A stretch of 64,000 nucleotides of DNA, from NCBI RefSeq assembly GCF_019279795.1, contig NC_056735.1, positions 1,943,750,321 to 1,943,814,320 of the forward strand. Direction: 5' to 3'. Source of the stretch: Protopterus annectens (Eukaryota; Chordata; Ceratodontiformes; Protopteridae). Position 1 is the stretch's first letter, and each line of letters opens with the position of its first letter. The position numbers and the translations under genes were made by a program. Shown here piece after piece: positions 50,835 through 60,629 of this stretch. The notes below the pieces were generated by a model, which ran no database searches, was not told the origin of the DNA, and saw only the letters and a program-made list of their open reading frames with translations.

Positions 50835-51340
50835 TAAAAAAAACAAAACACATGAGCCAGCACAAGTTCTGTAAATGTAAATAGCTATTTTAATGTTAAA
50901 AAACTTGGGGAAAGAAATACTCCCACATAAATCAAATCGGTTTCAGCTAAAGCCTTCTTCAGTGATGAATACAAATGTAAGTGAACTGTTCCCATAAACA
51001 GCGATTTATATACAACGCCTTCAGGTTATCTACTATCTGATTGGATAATAGCATAATTCAAAAATATTCATTCAGTTCTGGTGGGAACAATCCCCCCAAC
51101 TTGACTATCCACTTCTTTTCCTTATCGTTTAAAATTTCATGTAATGCAGCCTTATCTTTTCATTTAAGTAATACAATCAATCAGAATGAATTTAAAGACA
51201 CCAGTTGTGTGTTTTAAAATGTGTTTATGCAAAGCACTGGATTGTCTTTTGTTTCTGATGTCACTTAGGTGCTCCCCTATCCTCAACTTCAAGGGCCTTG
51301 ATGTTTGTCCTACATAAAATGTCATGCATGTGCATCTTAA
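50835..51340. repeat. Penelope terminal arm, left
   Basis: The left arm pairs in inverted orientation with 53311-53807. It includes the 3' end of the endonuclease coding region, the 3' untranslated region and the conserved word gagccagcacaagttctg. About 50 bases outside the arm, up to 50782, have no inverted partner. Confidence 0.88.
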
Positions 51341-53329
51341 CAGATAAATTACCCAACTGGTACTGCAGTTGACAAAAAATGAGATGTCGTACACAACTGG
51401 AGTATTTTGGCTGCTGAAACTATCTGTCTTTCACACCGGGGGTAATGGGTACAATGTCCACATGGGCTACAACCCACCAATTTTTGTCCAATGATTATTC
51501 TCTGGGCTAAGAGATTGTCCCTATTGTTCCACCTCTTGTAGTGGCTAAACAAGGACCCCAGAGAGCGACCCTTATGAAAGGAGTATGAGCAGTTGTCATT
51601 CAGGTGTTCCCTTAATTTACTTTCAGTCTGCAGAATATACCAATGTTTTGAAATGATGTCCATAAAGGCCCTAGCATTCCTGCCATATGTTGTAACTAGC
51701 CTCACCTGATGTTTGTTGCTGAGTGACTGCTTCAGATATTGAAGCAATTGACCGCTATCATCTGTGTGGCAAACCTGCTGGCCTTGCACATGTCACCTGC
51801 TCTGTAACCCCTGTCTTTGAATCAAGTAATGACATCTTGTTGGTACTGGCTATATGTGGAGGAACTGGAACAAATCCTCTTTATTCTGAGGAATTGCGAC
51901 TTTGGGTTATTCCTGATGACATGTTGGGGGTGGAAGCTAGTGGCATGTAGGAGTGTATTGAATTGTGGAAATTTTCTAAATACCTCACTTTCCAGTGTAT
52001 CCATCCTTGTTATCTTAATTAATACATTCAGGAAAGTGATTACATGCTTGTCAAAGTTATTTTGAATTCAATACCCCACTTGTTCTGATTGAGATATTCT
52101 ACCACTTCCTGTAGATACTCCTTATCTGCCCTCCACACCAACAGTCATCAAGATATCTTCACCAGATGTCAGTTTCTTTCAAATATATATATGACTATTG
52201 TCATAAATTAGTTCCTCCTCCACATAAGCCATAAATAGGTCCGCATATATGGGGGCAAAAGATGCCCCTATTGCGGTATCCTGGACCTGCCATATACATT
52301 GTTCTTGAAAATAAAATACATTCCGTGTCAGTACTTGTTCTGCCATACAGACCAGGAAGGTATTAAAACCTGGTCTGTATAGATTTGCTCTAACCAGCCA
52401 ATACTGTATGGCAGTTAGTCCTACCTAATGGGGTATACTAGTGTACAGAAAGGTGACATCCAAAGTACACAGAAGCTAGTCAGGCTCCAATTGCATTTCA
52501 GAAATAATCCCCAAGAACTGGGTAGTGTCTTGAATTCTGGCTCATACCAATGTCAATAGTGGTTTAAGATGTTGCGTAAGGTATTCGGAAAATGGCTCGG
52601 TGAGTGAGCCCCTTCCAGACACAATTGATCTACCTGGTGGCTTGGCACGGTCTTTGTGGATCTTGGGCAATAAATATAAGTATTGCTGTCTAGGATGGTC
52701 CACATTAAGTTGATAGCTGATGCCCTGTGATATGATGCCCTCTTCCACTTCCAAATCCAAAAAAAGATCAATGTCATGTTTGAATTTGGAAGTGAGATCA
52801 AGAGACATGATCATATATTGTCTGATATTCTACAGCTGTTTTGTGCCTCAGCATGGTATTGGGTCCAGTCCTGAATGACAACCACACCTCCCTTGTCTGC
52901 CAGCAAAATCCCAATACGTTTGACTGATTTGAGTTTGTCAATACACATCCGTTCCTCCCTGCTAATAGTATCCTCGATGATGTTGTTTTTAGCAAAATTA
53001 AGATGCACATCTTTGAGAACATTATTTTGAAAGGCAGAAACAATAGGTGACATGGGGGAGGGGTTAAAGGTGGAAGGTCTAAACTTGAAAGTTCTAGTAT
53101 CAGGGTTATCATCAGAATCCTGAAAATATAACTGTAAATTCAATGAATGACAAAAATCGGTGACATCCTGTACATAAAACAGTTCCGGCACACAAAAACC
53201 TGGTACAAAACTCAAACCTTTATTGAGAGTGTTTAGTTCCAATTCTGTTAGTGTCAAGGAAGAAATATTGTGCACATTATTGTAATTTATATTCATATCT
53301 TGGTCATTATTTATAAGATGCACATGCAT
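51164..53329 (-). pseudogene. Penelope reverse transcriptase with GIY-YIG endonuclease, disrupted
   Basis: The single protein of Penelope-like elements. The N-terminal part (53329-52811) carries LTLTELELNTLNKGLSFVPG, typical of the group. A frameshift then leads to the reverse transcriptase: YLYLLPKIHKDRAKPPGR near 52680, SEYLTQHLKPLL near 52570, LDVTFLYTSIPH near 52450 and RYLDDCW near 52155, which keeps both Asp residues. The endonuclease part has a Cys/His cluster (CSPCGHCTHYPRC, near 51440) and the GIY-YIG core (VIYLLRCTCMTFYVGQTSRPLK, then RIGEH) near 51270-51360. Visible lesions: a TAG right after SIPH, a TGA just before RYLDD, a frameshift near 52811, and a one-base loss in an A run near 51404. 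It cannot make an active enzyme as it stands. Confidence 0.9.
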
Positions 53330-53807
53330 GGCATTTTATGTATGACAAACATCAAGGCCCTTGAAGTTGAGGATAGGGGAACACCAAAGTGACATCAGAA
53401 ACAAAAGACAATCCATTGCTTTGTATAAACACATTTTAAAACACACAACTCATGTCTTTACATTCATTGTGATTGTATTACTTACAAATGCAAAGATAAG
53501 GCTGCATTACATGAACTTTTAAACAAAAGGAAAATAAGTGGATAGTCAAGTTGGGGGGGATTGTTCCCATCAGGACTGAATGAATATTTCTGAATTATGC
53601 TATTATCTAATCAGATAGAAGATAACCTGTGGGCATTGTATATAAATCACTGTTCATAGGAACTGTTCACTTACATTTGTATTCATCCCTGAAGAAGGCT
53701 TTAGCCGAAACCGGTTTGATTTATGTGGGGTATTCTTTTCCCCAACTTTTTTAACGTTAAAATAGCTATTTACATTTACAGAACTTGTGCTGGCTCATGT
53801 GTTTTGT
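53311..53807. repeat. Penelope terminal arm, right (inverted copy)
   Basis: The right arm starts at the word aagatgcacatgcatg, which is the inverse of the endonuclease-coding end on the left. It therefore carries a plus-strand copy of the last part of the endonuclease frame, truncated and frameshifted. The main open frame begins on the minus strand at 53329, almost exactly at this junction. Confidence 0.88.
53689..53715 (+). ncRNA. Hammerhead-ribozyme-like hairpin in Penelope arm
   Basis: The string ctgaaga, then a short hairpin ggc-ttta-gcc, then gaaac resembles the hammerhead core (CUGANGA, stem II, GAAA). An inverted copy lies at 50939-50962, with one weakened pair (ggc-ttta-gct). Hammerhead motifs are established in the terminal repeats of Penelope-like elements. 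One extra A stands between the core and stem II, and stems I and III were not modelled, so catalysis is uncertain. Confidence 0.45.
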
Positions 53808-53815
53808 TTTTTGAG

Positions 53816-54470
53816 TTAATAATGGCCCCCAGCTTGCAGTCGTTTGTGAACTTGGTCAGCCAGAGTCCCTTTGTGTTGGCCTGGACTTCTGAGAAGTATT
53901 GCCAAACAGGAGAGGACCCAGGACTGATCCTTGTGGGACTCCACTCATGAATGGTCGGCAGTCTGACTTGGAGTCCACTACTTTCACACTGTGTGTTCTA
54001 TTTGTGAGTCAATTTGCAACCCACCTAGTGATATAGGGGTTGATGCCTAGTTTGGTGAGTTTATCAATAATTTCCGAGTGAGGAATGGTATCAAAGGCCT
54101 TTACCAGATCGAAGTAGGTTGTATGCATTGCCTTATCTTCATCCACAGCCCTGGTGACCGACTCAAAGAAGTCAACCAGGTTAAGCAGGCATGATCTCCC
54201 TTTCACAAAACCAAATTGCATGCGGTCTAGAGTTTGGAGATTTCCTATATCTTTGTTAATCAGGTCCATGATGATGTGCTCTATAGCTTTACATATCAGA
54301 CTCATCAAGCTACCAGGGCAATAATTCCCAGGGTCTGTAGTCACTCTCCCTTTATGGAGAAGGATGACTGTAGCAGTTCACCATTCGGTAGGGACAAACT
54401 CTGTGATCTCCAAAACATTTTGGATATCACAGGCTTCTGCCTTTAGAATATTGAATATGTTACTCAAAGT
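53816..54470 (-). pseudogene. CR1 ORF2 remnant, reverse transcriptase fingers and palm
   Basis: It has SLICKAIEHIIMDLINKDI near 54300, FGFVKGRSCLLNLVDFFESV near 54210, TYFDLVKAFDTIPH near 54110 with the first catalytic Asp, and LGINPYITRWVAN near 54020. SGVPQGSVLGPLLFG lies near 53940. The block that follows is frameshifted and leads to the insertion point inside the residues right after the FADD motif. The open stretch of 111 codons (54009-54344) is the longest undamaged piece. Confidence 0.87.
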
Positions 54471-54649
54471 TAAGATTCTTCATGTAGAATAGTATATCTG
54501 GTTTCACATTATACCAGGGGAAACAGTCACCATTCTCTAAAGCTTCTATGACATACCTCTCGTCCTTGAGGGACTTGGTACCATAGATTGCACACATGCA
54601 GCATTTAAGTCCACATATGGCCTACAGTCACAAAGGTTTGTGAAAAGGG

Positions 54650-55590
54650 AAGGTTACAACTCTGTAAAGTGCCAGGTAGTGTATGAGCTCAACCTGAAGC
54701 CCAGGTGAGACAGATGCAGGCCATCTCTGGCAAAGCATCGTGGTCTGTCAATCATATCTTCCCAGGCTGTCAGGTACTGGATCCCTGTGGAATGACACCA
54801 GAAACTAAGCCAACTGTTAAAGCCAATCACTTTCTGTTTGTATATGGGCATCATTCTGGGTGATAGCAGAATGCTGCTTAAGGCTACCTGTCTGGGACAC
54901 ATAATCAGAGTGCTCAATCATGTCTCTCTTCATATAGTCCAGAGTGGTACATCTCAAGTCATTCACACCAACATGGACTATGATAGCGTCATAACAGTAC
55001 ATGTTGTTGGACTTGAGTGTGTGTGTGATATGGCAGATTCTGGCACCTGACAGGCAACTAACCGTGATTTTCTCCTTATCCAGCCTGGTGAGAGGCACAT
55101 CTATGTCTCACAATGGAGTCTCCTATGACTAATATGTTGGGTTTATGTTGAATACTTAGTGTCTGTGAGGCACAAGTGTGTGGACTATGCGTGGTATGTG
55201 GTGTGGAGGGCTCTGGAGATCATGTGTGCTTTTGCCTCAGAGATCTCCTTTGTTTGGGTAGTTTATGTGGGGGACTTCCGCATATGTAGGTGTGTGTTGT
55301 ATAGGTGTGGGTGGTGTTTGAGGTGTAGTGATTGTGTTGACAGACTTTTCAGTGCTGGATATACTGGCTTGAGGGGGAGAGAGCTTGGAGTCTAGGTTCC
55401 TAATGTAATTGCATCTCTCACAGATTGTGTTCCTAGGTGGTAGTAGTAATAGATGGTTGTCTGTGTTTTTACGTAATATATTATTTATACCATTGACAGA
55501 ATAAGTGCACTTATGTCAGCCCTCCCCAGTGTCTCCCTCCTGCAGGTCCAGGTGATTGAGTGGCTCAGTAGGCATCTCAATCACAATTTT
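54650..55590 (-). pseudogene. CR1 ORF1 remnant: Cys motif and SGNH-esterase-like domain
   Basis: Reading on the minus strand from about 55590: an acidic start (MPTEPLNHLDLQEGD), then ICERCNYIRNLDSKL near 55410 with a CxxC pair, a Thr/His/Pro-rich linker, the nucleophile region near 55110, SCLSGARICHITHTLKS near 55045, HVGVNDLRCTTLDYMKRD near 54965 (GVND intact) and CFARDGLHLSHLGFRL near 54725 with the catalytic Asp and His. Stops and frameshifts separate the pieces. This copy supplies the clearest template for recognising the other two ORF1 remnants in the window. Confidence 0.83.
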
Positions 55591-55680
55591 CCCCTACTGA
55601 GGCTGTAGCTGGGGAAGGTGAAGGGGTTGGGAGTGCTTTAATTGGTGGGGCTCAATTACCACTGGCAGGCAGCCTCATCC

Positions 55681-57879
55681 CATCATCCTTTGGGTCCTAG
55701 GTACAGCATAAGACATTGACAGAGACTGAAGTTTTGCAAATTTATTCCCCTGGCCACCCCTGATCATCAAGCTAACAGAAGAGACACAGTGAACCATTTT
55801 GTTGGCCACCTTGAGTCTTCTGCAGGTGAAGGGTCACAGTAATGTCCCCCAGGCTGGGGCAGCAACATTCATGCTTCTTTTCTTCTTCCTTATCCTCGGT
55901 TTCATGTTCTCCCTTCCTTCTATGCTCATTCCGATTCTTGAGTGCTGTCCACCCTCCATCACCATTTCCTTGGCCCTCGCTTGGTCTCTGTTCATCGTGC
56001 GTCTCTAAACCCTAGTGTGTGAATATCACACCACTTGTCTGAGTTATTCATTGTCTGTCTGTCTGTCCCTGCAAATGAATCTAGCTCATTTTCTTCCTCT
56101 GATTTCTTGTCGCCCTACCCCCCCCCATATAAATACAAGAGACCCCTGTCCCTGAAAAAATGTATTCCCTAATTTTTCTGTCATGCACTTTCATATATGT
56201 TGTCCTTCTGTGCATTCCTCTGCTTCCTACCATCATTCTTTTCTACTTTCCTATATATACATCTTCCCTCCCCTTTTTGCTTCTGACAGGTGTTTGTGTG
56301 CATGGACACTATAGCACAATAATTCCCTTAACTATATAGCTGTATATCAGTGCACCCAACTTTATAAATACAGCAGAGAGATAAACACATGCAGAGTTGT
56401 CTCTTTACAGACTCCTATACATAAGTTAGATATTAAGCTGTTTCTAGCATCTAGTTTTGTGCAAAGTGCTGCTATTGTGCCTTGCCTTGCCTTTTCTGTG
56501 CATCTTCTTCTGAATAAATGTGTCTGCACATGTTTGCTGCTGTCCTTAGCAATGTACAAGTGAGTGTAGTTACCTCCATTGGTGCTATCTGTCCCACATT
56601 AGAAATGGAATTGATTTATGCAGTGATACCCCCTTCCACAAAACTGATCAAGCTCTGAAGAGGCATATAGTGCACATTTATGAATCCCAGCTGTGGTGCT
56701 CTATGAACCAGGAGCAATTTTTGTTAATGATTTCCCACTTGTGACTAGTTTAAAAGCCACTCTTTTCAGTGTTAAGGCCACAGCATCATTTGTTTAAAAA
56801 AAAGAGTAATAAGTCAAGATGTTTATTTTGCATACTAATGAAAGGTTAAGACTCCTAGTATAGCAGTTTGAATAACAGAATGATGAACAATAAATTGTCT
56901 GCTTATGGTTGAATTCCAGTTTACTTTTTGCAGTGAAATGCAAGTTTTTCCACAGAGGTCAGTAAATAAAACAGTTCTAAATCTTACTGAGAGAGAGGCA
57001 TGGTCAAGGGCACCATTAGAAACAGTGTAACACAGTTAGATGCATTGCATATTCCATCTTAAGCAACAGTATCTAATTTCAGTCACTCCTCTTGAATCAC
57101 AATAAACTGGGGTTAGTGAGTTTATAACTCATAAGCACGTTATTGGCTGGTGTATCTAAGGGTTAGTGAGGGATCTAGCCAAGGAAACAAATATTTGAAG
57201 TTGTTGAGACATACCAAATTAGTTTACAAGTCCCATACCCTATGTACTCTTCCTTCTCCCAGGCTATGCAGAGTTGCAAAATTAACATTGATTTTGTTTT
57301 ATTAGAGTTTAAGACTTGGCTGCTACAATTCAGACAGCATCCCACTTTGTTAAATTGTTTGTAGCCTTTCTTGCTCTTCTGAAATAATACTGGCTTCCTT
57401 GATTAAAACAGATCAACTATGTGATAAAGCAAGGGCAATATTATTAATGAATATTGAGCAATGAGGGCTCCTGGCACTGACGATTGTGAGACACCAGCCA
57501 TGAACAAACATTCATTTAAGGTATGTGGGCAGAAAAGTAGCACTGAAATTGCAAGGTTTGTGTTATACTGGAGACTGAGATTCACACAGCAAAATACTAG
57601 TGACTATTGTTTAGACACAGAGGTATCCTACGTGAGGGCCATGTTTACTCAGGATAATAGAAATGACTGAGAAATGGAAACACCTCTTATTTTAGTGTAT
57701 CAAATTATGTAGGAATGGACATTTTCAGTAAGACAGTTGATGCAATAAGAAGTGCACTGGTTAGAGGAGTGGTTGAATGCTATACCAGTGACATTTACAG
57801 GTACATTTCAACATTATGTATACTGTGTTCATCCATGTTACTAGAGACACAGCTACCTTACCGGTCTGTTAAATTTGCT
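55681..57879. other. Unassigned spacer
   Basis: No gene is supported. The part up to about 56000 is less AT-rich and contains a 69-codon frame (55799-56008) with a hydrophobic translation; it has no recognisable family. Short simple tracts occur (ctgt units near 56051, a C run near 56119). The remainder is AT-rich and featureless. Confidence 0.5.
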
Positions 57880-58490
57880 TCATAGGTTCATAGATATATA
57901 CTAGGCTAACAATCACCAGAGTCTTTATAAGCCTAGCCATGCAACCCAACCCCATTGTGTGCCTATGTGTGAAGGACATTTATTAGGAGAGGGTAAGTAA
58001 GTTAGGAAGTTTCTTCGAGTTATTGGGAGGTTATGCTATTTTGGACATTACTCTCAGCCTCTATCTATCAGATACATAGGGGCCTGACCTGGGAAAAATT
58101 TCCACTGGTCAAAGTTAGGTTTAAATAGGGTTAGGGATGGACTATACTTCACATGGATGAGGAGTGTGTTCCAGATCCTCTAAGACCCATATCTGTCTAG
58201 ATGACATGCTTTTTTTATGTCACAAGAAAATTTTAAATCCTTGGATCTAGTGGTTCTGATGCTGGTTGTTTTGCAGATGTAGAAAATGTCCATGAGAGAT
58301 GGATCCGAGGATTCCTTGTATGCCAGGCATAGAAAGCTTTTCAGTAACTTGTCAGATTTCAAGTATAGAGATAGTGCATTAAGGTGTCTGTATAAGACAG
58401 TGTGTTTATAACCTGGGTTTAAAGAACCTTTGTGGGTAATTCAACCTTTGCATATGTCTGGTGAAGTACATGCTGACAATATCACATTTT
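57880..58490 (-). mobile_element. CR1-family LINE, 3' end fragment
   Basis: An antisense CR1 tail that starts with the octamers (ataggttc, atagatat) and the word tactaggctaac seen at other CR1 ends. The minus strand at 58180-58362 codes a 60-residue piece (CLAYKESSDPSLMDIFYI, then DIKKACHLDR) matching the C-terminal end of ORF2. It is strongly 5'-truncated. Confidence 0.82.
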
Positions 58491-60617
58491 GCAAATTCAC
58501 TCATTGCTGTATCACTCGCAGTACTGTGCACACAGGAGGATTACTGTATACAGACCGGATGAACTGAGATTCAAAATTACAATTGTTACCTACGTTTGCA
58601 CTACATAGCTGAACCCTATCTCATCTGCCTAACTAATCTAGCTTGGCTTCATTTATAAATTCTCTTATTCACCATTTTTATATGGCATCGTAACTCCAGC
58701 ATTTAATGTATTGAATTATTTAGCACTGATTTTTACAATTTACATGGTACAGCCTTTCAGCAATAATGTTCCCTAAAATTTTCTTTTGAATATTTTTCCC
58801 TCTGCCACTGGTAGAACACTTAAATATAACAAGTGCATTTTTTACATATGAAATACTAATCATTATTTCCCTGAAAGCTTTGTCTTTTCTGAGTTGCATG
58901 GCAGTTTATGACATGTAGGACCAAAATAAGAAATCTTAATTACATACTATCACTCTGGGTCCTTGCTTAACTCTTCTGAAACCTGCATATTCAGAAGGAC
59001 ATAAAAGTTAATTGACTTGATTGTTATTGTCATTATAGAAATAAGAGACTTATTCCATTGGAGTCATTTTGTGTAAGAGAGTGGTTATTAAAATCTAACA
59101 CAGCTTTCTTCATATAACTTTCCATGCCTTCTTTCCACAAAAAAATAATAAACTGCAGTAAGAAAGAAAGAAAGAAAGAAATACAACAATCACTCCATTG
59201 CCAAAGTTCAGAGTCAATTATTAATTCATTTGTACTGTAATATTACAGATATTAACTCTTTTAGACTCAATGCATTAAAGGTAGTAAGTTAGTTATATCT
59301 ATAGTTGGGTGTCACATATCATTAATAGTTCATCTTTCTAAGGATGCAACTACGTTTATGTTTTTTTTTTATAAAGGAGTCTGTATAAAGCATGAACAAT
59401 TAAAAGACAAGAACATGAGTGTTTCATTTCACTTAAAATAATTAATGAGCAAGTATGTGGTCGGAGAGAGAGTCAAGCAATAAACCAAATTGTCATAATA
59501 TGCCCTCAAGCCACACTAAACAGCAATTATGCAACAATTCCTGAACATGTAGTTAAATCTAATGGAAGTCACATTGGCTTGCTTTGGGCTGACATAATAA
59601 GATAAAGTGCATATAGAAATAATAATTATGTCAAAATATCAGATAGTAGCCAGTGAACGGCAGGCATAAACATGACAGTTGCCTAAGATTGGGATCATGG
59701 ATTTATCATAATATAGTTGGTAACTTGGGAGTGTGAGCTTTGTCTTTCTGTATAAGGGATTTTATTTATCTATATTCTGTTACAGAGAAAGAGCAGCAGA
59801 TTAGTATTAGGAAAATTACGGTAGTTTTGAATACCAGTAATGCAGCTGGTTTTAAAACATTGTCTACTCAAATTTAACAACTAACAAGAGAAAATTTGGT
59901 TTTAAATAATTTTCTACTCAAATTTACCAGCTAACAAGAGAAAATGAGTTCCAACATTGCATATCGCTCTCTATATTACTATATAAAGTGACCAAATGTC
60001 TTGAAAGACTATTATTTCTGGGATGGACTGAATAAGGTGTCCTAACCTGAGCTACAACAGACTAATTTCTGAAGAGGAACATACCAATGAAATACAAGTA
60101 TTTTGATTATAAATGCAGACTTAATTCTGGGAAATGCTGACTGGTCTACCAGTTTTCCATTTTCTTACCTGTTGGTAAAGATGTAAGTCTATTTTAAAAA
60201 CCCACATGGCCCACTAATCATTATTTACAGATACTGACTACTGTGTCCATTATGCAAAGGGAATCCATCACAAGACCAGCACTGCAAATGCTTAAAAGCA
60301 AAAGTACAGAATGGAAAGTTGTTTATCTAAAATGACAAATGACGCTCAGCAGAAAAAAAAAGAACAGCATTTATCCTCAATAAAGCATAATGTATACTGA
60401 TTATCTGATCATAACACAACAAACCATTAGCAACACAGTACAGATACAAGTGTAGTCTCTTCCCTCTTAACAGTCCCTCTATAACTCTCAACCTTGTAGC
60501 AGAAGAATTCTGGACAAAACCAAACATAAAGGGGGGGGGGTAGACCAAGGGCCAAAATCGGCAACATATTTTAAATACTCCTGTTTAAACTGTCAAACTT
60601 GCTAGAATAATAGGTTT
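58491..60617. other. AT-rich spacer, no gene recognised
   Basis: No gene is seen. It contains a short AAAG run (59158-59180), a two-unit tandem repeat (59848-59947) and a G run near 60531. Nothing else stands out. Confidence 0.5.
59848..59947. repeat. Two-unit 50-bp tandem repeat
   Basis: The unit begins ggttttaaa and includes ctactcaaattta and ctaacaagagaaaat. The second copy starts at 59898, with about 88 percent of bases shared by eye. Confidence 0.88.
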
Positions 60618-60629
60618 ATACTAGCATGT

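Larger units (their letters stand above)
50783..53812 (-). mobile_element. Penelope-like retroelement with inverted terminal arms, inactive
   Basis: A 3.03-kb insert lies between perfect 14-base direct repeats gagttaataatggc (50769-50782 and 53813-53826). Removing it and one repeat restores a CR1 ORF2 reading DCKLGAIINSSSDADIL. It encodes, on the minus strand, a Penelope-type reverse transcriptase followed by a GIY-YIG endonuclease (53329 down to 51164). The two ends are inverted copies of each other over about 480 bases: about 50835-51340 on the left and 53311-53807 on the right. Inverted partial terminal copies are known in this group. Each arm holds a hammerhead-like hairpin. Confidence 0.92.
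53813..55680 (-). mobile_element. CR1-family LINE, 5' part (after the Penelope insertion)
   Basis: The remainder of the CR1 copy that starts at 49865. It holds the reverse transcriptase up to the FADD motif, then, after an internal deletion, ORF1 and a 5' untranslated region. The reverse transcriptase start near 54470 is followed by ORF1 esterase block V near 54720, so the endonuclease is missing. The 5' limit near 55680 is approximate. Confidence 0.83.

Noticed and set aside
55799-56008. Hydrophobic 69-codon frame that looks like a membrane segment
   Set aside because: A pyrimidine-rich strand gives hydrophobic translations by chance; no family or flanking exon supports it.
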